Assembly (NCBI RefSeq): GCF_900107205.1
Contig: NZ_FNPC01000011.1
Location: 1-64,000 of the forward strand
Source: Halopenitus persicus
GTDB lineage: Archaea > Halobacteriota > Halobacteria > Halobacteriales > Haloferacaceae
Length of the DNA stretch: 64,000 nt
Direction: 5' to 3'
In this document: positions 8,616-17,440 of the stretch, piece after piece
Layout of the letters: each line of letters starts with the position of its first letter
Position numbering within the stretch: the first letter of the stretch is position 1
Notes under the pieces: generated by a model
Seen by the model: the letters and a program-made list of their open reading frames with translations, nothing else
Told to the model about the DNA's origin: nothing
Database searches by the model: none
Program-made: the position numbers and the translations under genes

Positions 8616-8746
8616 GCGGCTTCCGAAGTCCGAGCGACGTCGCGTGACCGACGCCGATGCCACACGATCGTATACGGAATCCGTTCTCTACATACACGAA
8701 ATGTTTTTACTTCGCTGCGTCGACCCTCCACTCGAGACTCGTTGTC

Positions 8747-9925
8747 ATGTCGCGAAACCTCTTCACCGAATCGGAGTACGAACGGCGCGTCGAACGCACG
8801 AGGGAACGCCTGCGCGAGGAGGGGCTGGACGCGATCGTGGTCGCCGACCCGGCGAACATGAACTACCTGACGGGCTACGACGGCTGGTCCTTCTACGTCC
8901 ACCAGGCCGTGATCGTCACCCGGGAGCGCGACGAGCCGGTGTGGGTCGGCCGGGACATGGACGGCAACGGCGCCCGCGCGACCACGTGGCTCTCCGAGGA
9001 GAGCATTCGGGCCTACAGCGACGACCACGTCCACTCGCCGTACGACCTCCATCCGATGGACTACGTCGCCGGCGTCCTGGAGGATCTCGGCGTCGCGGAC
9101 GGCCGGATCGGCCTGGAGATGGACGCCTCCTACTTCACCGCGAAGTCGTACACGCGGCTACAGTCGACCCTCCCCGACGCCGACTTCGAGGACGCCACGC
9201 TGCTGGTCGGCTGGATCCGCATCAAGAAGTCCGAGCAGGAGCTCGAATACATGCGCGAGGCCGCCCGCATCTCCGAGGAGGCGATGCTGGCCGGCCTGGA
9301 CGCGATCGACGCCGGCGTCCCCGAGTACGAGGCCGCGGCGGCGATCTACGACCGCCTGATCCGCGGCACCGACGAGTACGGCGGCGACTACCCCTCGATC
9401 GTGCCGCTGATGCCCTCCGGTGACCACACCGGCACGCCCCACCTCACCTGGACCGACCGGCCGTTCAGCGACGACGAGCTCGTGCTCATCGAGCTGTCGG
9501 GCTGCCGGCACCGGTACCACTCGCCGCTGGCGCGGACCGCTTACGTCGGCGACCCGCCCGCCGAGGTGCGGGAGACGGCCGAGGTCGTCATCGAGGGGAT
9601 CGAGGCCGCCCTCGACGCCGTCGAGCCCGGCGTCACCTGTGAGGCCGTCGAGAAGGCTTGGCGGGAGACGATCGCCCAGTACGGCCTCGAGAAGGAGGAC
9701 CGGATCGGCTACTCGATGGGGCTCGGCTATCCGCCGGACTGGGGCGAGCACACCGCCAGCATCCGGCCCGGCGACGAGACCGTCCTCGAGGAGGACATGA
9801 CGTTCCACATGATCCCGGGCATCTGGGAGGACGACTTCGGCGTCGAGCTGTCGGAGACCTTCCACGTGACCGCCACCGGCGCCGAACCGCTCGCCGACTT
9901 CCCCCGCGAGCTGTTCACGATCTAG
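8747..9925 (+). CDS. M24-fold hydrolase, ectoine hydrolase (DoeA)/creatinase-like
   Basis: A pita-bread-fold protein of 392 residues with a creatinase-type N-terminal domain (about 1-155) and a C-terminal M24 domain. ANMNYLTGYDGWSFYVHQ and GYSMGLGYPPDWGEHT resemble DoeA/EutD ectoine hydrolases. The five metal ligands of aminopeptidase P are not conserved: the usual Asp positions read LIELSG and SPLART, the usual His region has Tyr/Ser, and the EPG motif is IPG. This points to metal-free C-N hydrolysis as in creatinase. No ectoine synthesis or doeB gene is nearby. ATG 8747 follows the AT-rich stretch atgtttttac, a likely promoter. Confidence 0.8.
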   Translation: MSRNLFTESEYERRVERTRERLREEGLDAIVVADPANMNYLTGYDGWSFYVHQAVIVTRERDEPVWVGRDMDGNGARATTWLSEESIRAYSDDHVHSPYDLHPMDYVAGVLEDLGVADGRIGLEMDASYFTAKSYTRLQSTLPDADFEDATLLVGWIRIKKSEQELEYMREAARISEEAMLAGLDAIDAGVPEYEAAAAIYDRLIRGTDEYGGDYPSIVPLMPSGDHTGTPHLTWTDRPFSDDELVLIELSGCRHRYHSPLARTAYVGDPPAEVRETAEVVIEGIEAALDAVEPGVTCEAVEKAWRETIAQYGLEKEDRIGYSMGLGYPPDWGEHTASIRPGDETVLEEDMTFHMIPGIWEDDFGVELSETFHVTATGAEPLADFPRELFTI

Positions 9926-9962
9926 CGGCGGCCGGGCGAACGCAAGCGGCATTCGATCGCCG

Positions 9963-10034
9963 GTGACGCGTCGACCGCGAGTGACGCCTCGGTCGTGAGT
10001 GACGCCGCGGTCGTGAGTGACGCGTCGATCGTCG
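9963..10034. repeat. 18-bp tandem repeat, four copies
   Basis: Four 18-base units begin at 9963, 9981, 9999 and 10017. Each starts gtgacgc, and the two middle copies end cggtcgtga. The array fills the gap between the M24 gene and the small membrane protein. The unit is unrelated to the 22-base array upstream. Confidence 0.85.
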
Positions 10035-10083
10035 CCAGGGATCGAAACACGGTTCCACGCGGCCCGCCAACGTTGGACCATCA

Positions 10084-10335
10084 ATGGGCCTCGTGAACGA
10101 GCTCGCCGCCGACGTCAAAGGGGCGATCCGGGATCCGACGGACGAGCAGAAGGCGATCCTGGTGACGATCCTCGCCATCATCGTGGTCGACCGATACGCC
10201 TGGTATCACGACATCCCGTTCGTCGTCCAGACGACCGCCGCGGTTGGCGCCGGGTTCATCGTCTTCATCGTCGTGAGCTTCCTCATCTCCGGGCAGTTCC
10301 CGCCGGACGACGGCAGCGACGACCGCGAGGAGTGA
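10084..10335 (+). CDS. Small two-helix membrane protein, function unknown
   Basis: An 83-residue protein with two predicted membrane helices, about residues 23-39 ([14 protein letters not shown]) and 47-69 ([20 protein letters not shown]), and an acidic C-terminal tail. No function is recognised. It lies 65 bases before the IF-5A gene, but that gene has its own TATA box, so co-transcription is not required. Small proteins of this type next to IF-5A occur in haloarchaea, though that recollection is not tested here. Confidence 0.65.
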   Translation: MGLVNELAADVKGAIRDPTDEQKAILVTILAIIVVDRYAWYHDIPFVVQTTAAVGAGFIVFIVVSFLISGQFPPDDGSDDREE

Positions 10336-10371
10336 AGCGGCACGTCACGTCACCGAACGCGTTCCAAACCG

Positions 10372-10377
10372 TTTATA
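10372..10377 (+). promoter_or_regulatory. TATA box of the IF-5A gene
   Basis: TTTATA lies 24-29 bases before the IF-5A start codon and is preceded by a purine-rich BRE-like ccaaacc. The spacing predicts transcription starting at or next to the ATG, giving a leaderless mRNA. Confidence 0.55.
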
Positions 10378-10400
10378 CCGGCCGCGAGGGAAGCGGAGGT

Positions 10401-10778
10401 ATGCCTCGTGAGCAAAAGCAGGTTCGCGAACTGCAGGAGGGCAGCTACGTGATGATGGACGAATCGCCGTGCAAGATCAACCACTACAGCACTGCGAAGC
10501 CGGGCAAACACGGCAGCGCCAAGGCCCGCATCGAGGGCAAGGGCGTCTTCGACGACAGGAAGCGGTCCCTCTCCCAGCCCGTCGACGCGAAGGTCTGGGT
10601 CCCGATCATCGAGCGCAAACAGGGCCAGGTCGTCTCCGTCTCCGGCGACGACGCCCAGGTGATGGATCTGGACACCTACGAGACGTTCACGATGCGCATC
10701 CCCGAGGACGAGGAGCTCGCCTCCGACGACGAGATCGAGTACCTCGAGTACGAGGGGCAACGCAAGATCGTCGGATAA
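10401..10778 (+). CDS. Translation factor IF-5A
   Basis: The archaeal homolog of eIF5A, 125 residues, which helps ribosomes through difficult peptide bonds and termination. The SH3-like N-terminal domain carries the hypusination loop [12 protein letters not shown], with K36 as the modified lysine. The C-terminal OB domain starts at about residue 70. The gene for an agmatinase-type enzyme follows after 5 bases on the same strand. This fits the haloarchaeal hypusine route in which deoxyhypusine synthase uses agmatine and an agmatinase-like enzyme then removes the guanidino part. Deoxyhypusine synthase itself is not in the window. Confidence 0.95.
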   Translation: MPREQKQVRELQEGSYVMMDESPCKINHYSTAKPGKHGSAKARIEGKGVFDDRKRSLSQPVDAKVWVPIIERKQGQVVSVSGDDAQVMDLDTYETFTMRIPEDEELASDDEIEYLEYEGQRKIVG

Positions 10779-10783
10779 TCGAG

Positions 10784-11605
10784 ATGTTCCCGGGAGCGAC
10801 GACCGATCGCGAGGCTGCCTCCTACGTGGTCGTCGGCGCTCCCCTGGACGCCACGACCACCTTTCAGCCGGGCACCCGGTTCGGACCGGACCGCGTCCGG
10901 CAGTTTTCCGAATCCTACGACGATTACGACCGCCGGACGGCGAGTCGCTTCACCGATCTCGGCGTCCACGACGCCGGCGACGTCCACCCGTGGGACGACG
11001 TCCCCGCGTACCTCGATCACCTCGCCGCGGAGCTCCGGAGCGTCGTCCTCGACGACGCCGTTCCGGCGACGATCGGCGGCGAGCACACCGTCACCTACGC
11101 CGGCGTCGAGGCCGTCGATCCCGACGTCCTCGTGGTGCTCGACGCCCACCTGGACCTGCGGGACGCCTACGGCGGGAACGAATGGAACCACGCCTGCGTC
11201 ACCCGACGGGCGCTCGACGTCGTCGACCACGCGTACGTGGTCGGCGCTCGAACGGGCTCGGCCGCGGAGTGGGACCGGGCAGAGGCGGACGACGTGACGG
11301 TCGTCCCGCCCGAGGACGCCGGCGAGTGGGCACGGTCGATGCAGGAGGACGGTATCCTCGACGGCGACTCGATCTACCTCTCGATCGACGTTGACGCCGC
11401 CGATCCCGGGTACGCGCCGGGAACCGGGACGATGGAGCCGTTCGGCCTCGCGCCGCGGGAGCTGCGGGACGCCGTCCGCGCCGTCGCTCCGTACGCGGAG
11501 GGCGTCGACGTCGTCGAGGTGAACGACCGCGACGACGGCCAGACGGCGGCGCTCGCGGGGAAGCTCCTTCGCGAGTTCGTGTTCACGCACGCCGCGGAGG
11601 CGTGA
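10784..11605 (+). CDS. speB: Agmatinase-family ureohydrolase, probably in IF-5A maturation
   Basis: A 273-residue arginase/agmatinase-fold enzyme. All six Mn-binding positions are visible: H101 in GGEHTVTY, D120/H122/D124 in DAHLDLRD, and D202/D204 in SIDVDAADPGY. It would hydrolyse a guanidino group to release urea. It starts 5 bases after the IF-5A stop, so the two are one operon. By analogy with published Haloferax volcanii work on IF-5A modification, the substrate may be an agmatine-derived side chain on IF-5A rather than free agmatine alone. It converges on nadE. Confidence 0.88.
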   Translation: MFPGATTDREAASYVVVGAPLDATTTFQPGTRFGPDRVRQFSESYDDYDRRTASRFTDLGVHDAGDVHPWDDVPAYLDHLAAELRSVVLDDAVPATIGGEHTVTYAGVEAVDPDVLVVLDAHLDLRDAYGGNEWNHACVTRRALDVVDHAYVVGARTGSAAEWDRAEADDVTVVPPEDAGEWARSMQEDGILDGDSIYLSIDVDAADPGYAPGTGTMEPFGLAPRELRDAVRAVAPYAEGVDVVEVNDRDDGQTAALAGKLLREFVFTHAAEA

Positions 11606-11671
11606 ATTGGCCGCCGCGACGACGCGCGAACCGACTTCGCGGAACGACTCCGCGAAGGACGGACCCCGATC

Positions 11672-12505
11672 TTACCGATCGGGCGCCGGCGGCAGCCGCC
11701 GCTTGTGCGCGCTCTCCTCGTGGAGGTCGACGACCGTCTCGACCTGTTCGGGCTCGACGCCGAGCTCGCGGACCGTGGCGTCCTTCGAAAGGGGACCGTG
11801 GACGTGGGTCGCGAGGATCGCGTCCAGGGTGTCGTAATCGACGCCCATCTCCGACTCGTCCGTCTGTCCGGACCACATCCCGGCCGTCGGCGTCTGCATC
11901 ACCAGATCGTGGGGCACGCCGACGTGGGCGGCCAGCTGGCGCACCTGCATCTTGTAGAGGTTGCCGATCGGGTTGCAGTCGACCGCCTGGTCGCCGTACT
12001 TGGTGAAATAGCCCGTCGCGGCCTCCGACCGGTTGCCGGTTCCGAGGACGATCCGGTTCTCGGCGTTGGCGACGAAGTAGTTGAGCACGGCCCGCGTGCG
12101 GACGTAGACGTTCCCCTTGGCGGTCGTGTCCTCGGCCGCCTCCGGATAGCGGTCGAAGATCGTCTCGGCGATGGGGTCGATCTCGACCACGTCGTAGTCG
12201 ATCCCCAGCTCCTCGGCGACGCGTTCGGCGTCGCTCATCGTCTCCGGGTCGTTGACCGTCGCCGGCATCGTGATCCCGTGGAGCCCGTCCGCGCCCAGCG
12301 CCGACACGGCGAGGTACGCGGTGAGCGTCGAGTCGATCCCGCCGGAAATGCCGAGGACGGCCCCCTCGGCGCCGGCGGCCTCGACCGTCTCCGCGATGAA
12401 GGAGACGATCCGGTCGCGAGTGGTTTCGAGCTCGGCCTCCGAGAGCCGGAGGTCGAGCGGCGGGTCCTCGGACAACAGGACGGATTCCTCGGGCGGGGTC
12501 GTCAT
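11672..12505 (-). CDS. nadE: NAD+ synthase, ammonia-dependent
   Basis: Adenylates nicotinate adenine dinucleotide and amidates it to NAD. The 277-residue length matches the single-domain ammonia-using form, with no glutaminase domain. The PP-loop is SGGIDST (residues 54-60), and GTGNRSEAATGYFTKYGD is the substrate-binding segment. A perfect palindrome acttataagt at 12572-12581 and a second TATA-like ctattag (12530s, read on the minus strand) lie upstream; the nearer one is spaced for a leaderless start at 12505. The upstream neighbour is a Nudix hydrolase on the same strand. Confidence 0.93.
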   Translation of the reverse strand: MTTPPEESVLLSEDPPLDLRLSEAELETTRDRIVSFIAETVEAAGAEGAVLGISGGIDSTLTAYLAVSALGADGLHGITMPATVNDPETMSDAERVAEELGIDYDVVEIDPIAETIFDRYPEAAEDTTAKGNVYVRTRAVLNYFVANAENRIVLGTGNRSEAATGYFTKYGDQAVDCNPIGNLYKMQVRQLAAHVGVPHDLVMQTPTAGMWSGQTDESEMGVDYDTLDAILATHVHGPLSKDATVRELGVEPEQVETVVDLHEESAHKRRLPPAPDR

Positions 12506-12599
12506 CGGGTCGGGGTTGCAGCGCGGGCGACTAATAGGCTATCGATAGCGCCTATTTCCGTTCGATCGAACACTTATAAGTATATGACGGGACGGACGA

Positions 12600-13316
12600 T
12601 CACCGATAGTCGAGATACCCGTCAGCTTTCGCGAGCAGCAGCCCCTCGAGGGTTGCGTCGTTACAGCCGGGGCGGCGGGCGGTTTCGAGCGCCTCGTCGA
12701 CGCGCACCGCACGCGGATCGAGGAACTCGTTCGTGTCCAAGTCCCGCTCGACCGCCTCGAGCTCCCGGGCGAGGACGTAGCCGCGCCGGTGGCGCAACAC
12801 GCCGGTCGAACACCACACCTCCTGGAGCAGCGTCGTCTCGGCGGGCGCGAAGCCGGTCTCCTCGGCCAGTTCGCGCGCGGCGGCGTCGGCGTAGGACTCG
12901 CCCGGTTCGACGATCCCGGCCGGCAGCTCGAGCTGCTGCCGGCGGATCGTGGGCCGGTACTGTTCGACGAACAGAACCTCGCCGTCGGCGATCGCGACCA
13001 CGACGGTCGCGGGCGGCAGCTCCGCCCAGTAATAGTCCTTCGCGGTGCCGTCGGGCTGCTCGACCCGGTCGTAGCCGGCGGTCAGCCAGCCCGTCTCGTA
13101 CTCGACGTCGACCGACTCGACGGGCCAGTCGGGCTCGCCGGGCAGCGAGTGGGTCCGGCCGTCGGCGAAGGCGGGGAGATCGCGGAGGTCGGCGGCCGGT
13201 TCGTGCCCGAGCGGCGGGTCGGGGGACTTCTCGGCCGGCGGGTCGGGGGACTCCTCGGCCGGCGGATCGGGATCCCCCGCGTCGGGTGACGGTCGGTCGG
13301 AGCGATCCTCACTCAT
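12600..13316 (-). CDS. Nudix hydrolase, ADP-ribose pyrophosphatase-like
   Basis: A 238-residue protein. The Nudix box occupies residues 134-156, with GIVEPGE, then RELAEETG, matching the GX5EX7REUXEEXGU pattern. The surrounding strand order resembles ADP-ribose pyrophosphatases, which would fit the neighbouring NAD synthase, but substrate specificity is inferred. The first 60 residues form a low-complexity linker with three PDPPAE-type repeats (DNA at about 13205-13270), probably a disordered acidic tail. The start overlaps the stop of the upstream gene by 8 bases. Confidence 0.85.
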   Translation of the reverse strand: MSEDRSDRPSPDAGDPDPPAEESPDPPAEKSPDPPLGHEPAADLRDLPAFADGRTHSLPGEPDWPVESVDVEYETGWLTAGYDRVEQPDGTAKDYYWAELPPATVVVAIADGEVLFVEQYRPTIRRQQLELPAGIVEPGESYADAAARELAEETGFAPAETTLLQEVWCSTGVLRHRRGYVLARELEAVERDLDTNEFLDPRAVRVDEALETARRPGCNDATLEGLLLAKADGYLDYR

Positions 13317-13734
13317 TGGTTTCGCTCGGGACTCTGGTCACGTCGACGTAATACCGTTCGCCTTCGTGGACGACGAGGACGCGTCCGTCCTCACGGACCG
13401 CATCCCGGTTCCGCCGCTGCAGCGCGTCCTGTTCGTCGAACGGCGTGTGCGTGAAGTGCTCCTTGACTCCGAAGGGGCCCTCCTGATAGCCGTCCGACCG
13501 GCCGGCGGACCGGCCGTCACCGGCGTCAGTCGCGGCGAGCGCGCTCGTCAGGTACGGATACCGGCGGTCGGTCGCGTTCGAGACGTCGACCGCGGGCCCG
13601 TCGGCGTCGGTCGGCTCGGCGGTGAGGTGGTAGGGGTCCCCCGTCCCGAGATATTCCGGCAGGGCGCCGAGCGCGAGCAGCGCCAGGGCGACGATCGCGA
13701 TCGCGATCAGGAGGTTCCGCGTGACGCGGCGCAT
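13309..13734 (-). CDS. Membrane-anchored protein of unknown function
   Basis: A 141-residue protein with one N-terminal membrane helix (about residues 7-27, LLIAIAIVALALLALGALP) and a soluble C-terminal part, probably outside the cell. That part contains RRYPYLTSALAA and HFTHTPFDEQDALQ. No family is recognised with confidence. It overlaps the Nudix gene by 8 bases and is likely the first gene of that operon. The start at 13734 is chosen because the long upstream extension of this frame has shadow-frame composition. Confidence 0.65.
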   Translation of the reverse strand: MRRVTRNLLIAIAIVALALLALGALPEYLGTGDPYHLTAEPTDADGPAVDVSNATDRRYPYLTSALAATDAGDGRSAGRSDGYQEGPFGVKEHFTHTPFDEQDALQRRNRDAVREDGRVLVVHEGERYYVDVTRVPSETNE

Positions 13735-13923
13735 ATCGCCCCGGTAGGCCGCCGGCGCGAATACGGGTTTCGGGTTCGGCGCGTTCGTTGTCGGCGGCGA
13801 GTCGACCGCGGCATCGACCGGCGGACGACGCGACTGCAGGCATTGTCCGCCGAACGACGCGGCCGACGTCCCCCTCGTCGACCGGCGGAACAGGCTTTTG
13901 CCGATCCGGACCGGTCGGTCGGT

Positions 13924-14895
13924 ATGGACGCCAGGGTCGACTCGGAGTTCCGGTTCGAGCTGGCGCTGTGTGCCGCCCTCGAGGACCCCGACCGCGTCGT
14001 GGCCCGCCAGCTCGGCGGCGCGGTCGCGCGACCGGGCGCCCGGATCGTCGACGTCTGCGTCCTCGATCCCGGACCCGAGTTTACCGACCGTGCGTCGATA
14101 ACCCCGGCGTCGATCCCCGACGCGGCCCTCGAGGCCGACGTCGGCCCCGGGACCGCCGTCCCGGTCGGCGACGCGTTCGATCTGCCGCCGGAGCGAGCAC
14201 GAAGCGTGGTCGAGGCGGCGGTCGAGGTCGGCTACCTGGAACGGGAGCGGCGCGGCGGCCGGGAGCTCGTCCGCGCGACCGCCCGCTACCCGGACGACTG
14301 GGTGGACGAGCTCGTCGCGATCGAGAACAAGCCGGATCTCGGCCGTCCCGGCGACCTGCGAGCACAACTCCGGTTCGACGTCGAACTCGGCCTCTTCGAC
14401 CGGGTGTGGCTCGCGACGGCGTCCCACGTCACCCGCGCACATTTAAACCGGATCCCGACGGAGGTCGGCGTGCGGCGCGTCGACCCCGAGACCGGCGACC
14501 GGGAGGTCGTCCGCGAGGCGACGACGCTCCCGGTCGCGCAGCCGGGCATCGAGATCGTCGCCGAGGAGGGCCTCCGGACCGACGTCGAGGTTGTGACCCC
14601 GGCCGCGAAGGCCCGGAAGCGCCGCCGGATCGCGGAGCGGGCCTACGGGAAGGGGTGGCGGCCGGACCCGCCGGGGTGTGCCCACGCGACCACGACCGCG
14701 GACGGCCGTCCCTACTGCGACCGGTTCGATCGCGTGGTGGATCCCGGCCGCGACTGCGGGGAGGGGTGTGCCGCCCACGAGCCGGCCGAGCCGCCCGGGA
14801 CGGACCACGAAACGCTGCGGGCGGCCAACTCGGCGTGGGTCGCCGACCCCGACGGTGCGCCGCGCAGGCAGGCGGGACTTGACCGATTCGGCTGA
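13924..14895 (+). CDS. DUF5787-like haloarchaeal protein
   Basis: A 323-residue protein, probably of the haloarchaeal DUF5787 group (recalled, not searched). The N-terminus FRFELALCAALE and the central VAIENKPDLGRPGDLRAQLRFDVEL look like a restriction-endonuclease-type core, with the spaced acidic residues and Lys of a PD-(D/E)XK fold (E-N-K). The C-terminal part has a cysteine cluster (CAH, YCDRF, DCGEGC) that could bind zinc. A nuclease function is inference. It diverges from the membrane-anchored gene and converges on the beta-lactamase-fold gene with 23 bases between them. Confidence 0.6.
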   Translation: MDARVDSEFRFELALCAALEDPDRVVARQLGGAVARPGARIVDVCVLDPGPEFTDRASITPASIPDAALEADVGPGTAVPVGDAFDLPPERARSVVEAAVEVGYLERERRGGRELVRATARYPDDWVDELVAIENKPDLGRPGDLRAQLRFDVELGLFDRVWLATASHVTRAHLNRIPTEVGVRRVDPETGDREVVREATTLPVAQPGIEIVAEEGLRTDVEVVTPAAKARKRRRIAERAYGKGWRPDPPGCAHATTTADGRPYCDRFDRVVDPGRDCGEGCAAHEPAEPPGTDHETLRAANSAWVADPDGAPRRQAGLDRFG

Positions 14896-14918
14896 GAGAC
14901 GGCCGGGACCCGACCGGA

Positions 14919-15749
14919 TCAGCTGAGCCGGTACCGTTCGCCGTCGACCGCCAGCGGCTCCTCGAAGGCCTCGTCGACCGGGTAGAAGTGCGCGAGGTGG
15001 ACCAGCCGCGTCTCGGTCGCGTTCAACTCGGCGGCCAGATCGAGCGCGCCCTCGCGGGTCATGTGCTTCGTGCCGAAGGTGCGCGGCGTGCCGTCCGGAC
15101 GCTGATGGCGGCCGCCCATCGGGTGGTGTTCACACAGCGAGGCGGGGACGATGGCGTCCGCCAGCAGCAGGTCGGGGTCGGCGAGGACCTCCCGGGAGCG
15201 CTCGGGGACGTCGTAGCTCGAGTCGCCGGTCAGCGACAGTTTCGCGCCCGTCTCGGGCTCCTCGATCGCGACGCCGTAACAGACCAGCGGCGGGTGGTCG
15301 ACCGGAACGAACCGGACCTCGAACCCGCAGGTCTCGAAGGGCTCGAAGGGGTCGTGACCCGCGACGCCGATCCGGTCCTCGAGGTAATCGTACTTCCGGC
15401 GGACGGTGTCGGCGACGCTCTCGTCGGTGACCGGGTCGACCTCGGCGGGGGCGTGGACGGTGAGCGCGTCGAAGACGCGGTAGGCGTTCCCCAGCCCGTC
15501 GAGGTGGTCGAAGTGGATGTGCGTGACGAGCCCGGCGTCCGGCAGCGGAACGTCGTGGTCGAGGAACTGCTGGCGGAAGTCGGGGCTGAAGTCGATCAGC
15601 AGCGACTCGCCGGTCCCCTCGTGGCGCACGTGAACGGAGAACCGGGACCGCGAGATCCCGCGCTCGCGGGCGGCCGTACAGGTGTCGCAGTCGCAGCCGA
15701 CGGTCGGCGTCCCGGTGGTGTCGCCGGTGCCGAGCAGCGTGACCTCCAT
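14919..15749 (-). CDS. Metallo-beta-lactamase-fold hydrolase, PhnP-like
   Basis: A 276-residue MBL-fold protein. The metal motif HIHFDHLDG is at residues 77-85, followed by GDSSYD and an HLAHFYPVDE segment. The N-terminus has GCDCDTC, a cysteine trio also seen in PhnP-type cyclic phosphodiesterases. It probably hydrolyses a phosphodiester; cyclic phosphate or a tRNA-end substrate are both possible. The start at 15749 begins the first beta strand (MEVTLLGTGDTTGTP). An upstream extension of the frame translates the tandem repeat and is rejected. Confidence 0.8.
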   Translation of the reverse strand: MEVTLLGTGDTTGTPTVGCDCDTCTAARERGISRSRFSVHVRHEGTGESLLIDFSPDFRQQFLDHDVPLPDAGLVTHIHFDHLDGLGNAYRVFDALTVHAPAEVDPVTDESVADTVRRKYDYLEDRIGVAGHDPFEPFETCGFEVRFVPVDHPPLVCYGVAIEEPETGAKLSLTGDSSYDVPERSREVLADPDLLLADAIVPASLCEHHPMGGRHQRPDGTPRTFGTKHMTREGALDLAAELNATETRLVHLAHFYPVDEAFEEPLAVDGERYRLS

Positions 15750-15786
15750 CTCACCGGAGGGTTCGCCGTCACCCGATAAAAACGCG

Positions 15787-15874
15787 GGGGTGCGTGGTCG
15801 TATTGGGCGGGGTGCGTGGTCGTATTGGTCGGGGTGCGTGGTCGTACCAGGCGGGATACGTGGTCGTATCGTGT
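15787..15874. repeat. 22-bp tandem repeat, four copies, divergent promoter region
   Basis: Four 22-base units begin at 15787, 15809, 15831 and 15853, with core gtgcgtggtcgtattgg in the first two and decayed third and fourth copies. The array occupies most of the gap between the divergent MBL hydrolase and serS genes, so it replaces or spaces their promoters. It shares only its 22-base period with the array at 7573. Confidence 0.9.
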
Positions 15875-15958
15875 TCGACGTCCGCACCGCCGGGTGCGAA
15901 CGCCACCTGCGGTGCCGCTCCGATACGGTTTTGGGTGCCCCGGCGAAAGCGTTGTCAA

Positions 15959-17332
15959 ATGCTGTCGCGTCAGTTCGTCCGGGAGAACCCGGAGACGGTC
16001 CGCGAGGCCCTGCAGAATAAGGGCGTCGACGTCGACCTCGATCGGATCCTCGAGGTCGACGAGGAGTGGCGGGAGCTCAAATCGCGCGGGGACGACCTCC
16101 GGCACGAGCGCAACGAGGTCTCCTCGCGGATCGGCGAGTTGAAACAGGCCGGCGACGAGGCGGCCGCCCAAGAGGCGATCGAGCGCTCCCAGGAGCTCAA
16201 AGCCGAGCTGCAGGAGGTCGAGGAGCGCGCCGACGAGCTCGAGGCCGAGCTCGAGGCGGCGCTGCTGGAGCTGCCGCAGATCCCCGACGAGTCGGTTCCG
16301 GTCGGCGCCGACGAGTCCGAGAACGTCGAGCGCCGCCGCGAGCTGTTCGACGACCTGCGCGAGCTGCCCGCGACCGTGACCCCGCATTACGACCTCGGCG
16401 AGGATCTCGGGATCCTCGATTTCGACCGTGCGGCGAAGGTCTCCGGCGGCGGGTTCTACTTCGCGATGGGCGACGGCGCCCGGCTCGAGCACGCGCTCGT
16501 GCAGTTCATGCTCGACGTCCATCGCGAGCAAGGCTACCGCGACGTCTTCCCGCCGCTGCCGGTCGCCAGCCGGTCGATGGAGGGCACCGGTCAGTTCCCG
16601 AAGTTCACCGAAGATGCCTACCGGATCGAGGGGTCGAACGAGGAGCCCTACGACGAGGACGACCTGTGGCTGCTCCCGACCGCGGAGGTTCCCGTCACCA
16701 ACCTCCACCGCGAGGAGATCCTCCTGGCGGAGGACCTCCCGCTGAAGTACCAGGCCTACTCGCCGAACTTCCGCCAGGAGGCCGGCGAACACGGCACCGA
16801 GACGCGCGGGATCGTCCGGGTCCACCAGTTCAACAAGGTCGAGATGGTGAACTTCGTCCGCCCCGAGGAGAGCGCCGAGCGCTTCGAGGGGCTCCTCGAC
16901 GAGGCCGAGGAGGTCCTGCGCCGGCTCGAGCTGCCCTACCGGATCCTCGAGATGTGCACCGGCGACCTCGGCTTCACGCAGGCGAAGAAGTACGACATCG
17001 AGGTGTGGGCGCCCGCCGACGATATGCCCGAGGGCCCCGACCGCGGCGGGCGGTGGCTGGAGGTCTCGAGCGTCTCGAACTTCGAGGACTTCCAGGCCCG
17101 GCGCGCGGACGTCAAATACCGCGAGGAGCACCACGAGTCGGCCGAGTACCTCCACACGCTCAACGGGTCCGGCCTCGCCGTGCCCCGCGTCGTCGTCGCG
17201 ATCCTGGAGTACTACCAGAACCCCGACGGGACGGTCACGGTTCCCGAGGCGCTCCGGCCGTACATGGGCGGCCAGGAGCGGATCGAGGGCCACGACCCGG
17301 TCGGCGAGTCGGCGCTCGGCACGGACGACTGA
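15959..17332 (+). CDS. serS: Seryl-tRNA synthetase (bacterial-type class II)
   Basis: Charges tRNA-Ser. At 457 residues it has the usual length of the common SerRS form rather than the rare methanogenic type. The N-terminal coiled-coil arm (about 28-110, rich in Glu, Lys and Leu heptads) binds the long variable arm of tRNA-Ser. The catalytic core carries FPKF, TAEVPVTNLH, the motif 2 stretch FRQEAGEHGTETRGIVRVHQF and motif 3 GSGLAVPRVVVAILE. Start 15959 follows caaat and matches the family N-terminus MLSRQFVRENPE. Confidence 0.95.
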   Translation: MLSRQFVRENPETVREALQNKGVDVDLDRILEVDEEWRELKSRGDDLRHERNEVSSRIGELKQAGDEAAAQEAIERSQELKAELQEVEERADELEAELEAALLELPQIPDESVPVGADESENVERRRELFDDLRELPATVTPHYDLGEDLGILDFDRAAKVSGGGFYFAMGDGARLEHALVQFMLDVHREQGYRDVFPPLPVASRSMEGTGQFPKFTEDAYRIEGSNEEPYDEDDLWLLPTAEVPVTNLHREEILLAEDLPLKYQAYSPNFRQEAGEHGTETRGIVRVHQFNKVEMVNFVRPEESAERFEGLLDEAEEVLRRLELPYRILEMCTGDLGFTQAKKYDIEVWAPADDMPEGPDRGGRWLEVSSVSNFEDFQARRADVKYREEHHESAEYLHTLNGSGLAVPRVVVAILEYYQNPDGTVTVPEALRPYMGGQERIEGHDPVGESALGTDD

Positions 17333-17440
17333 CCGGGAGTCCGGAACGACCACGGCTCGGCCGAACGACCGACCGCACGCGTCCGATCGTCACGACGAAT
17401 CGGACCGTGGGTTTTTCTCGAGGGTTCCCCTACGCCGGGT

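Noticed and set aside
15750-15887. N-terminal extension of the MBL-fold hydrolase
   Set aside because: It translates a DNA tandem repeat and adds nothing to the fold; 15749 begins the first strand.
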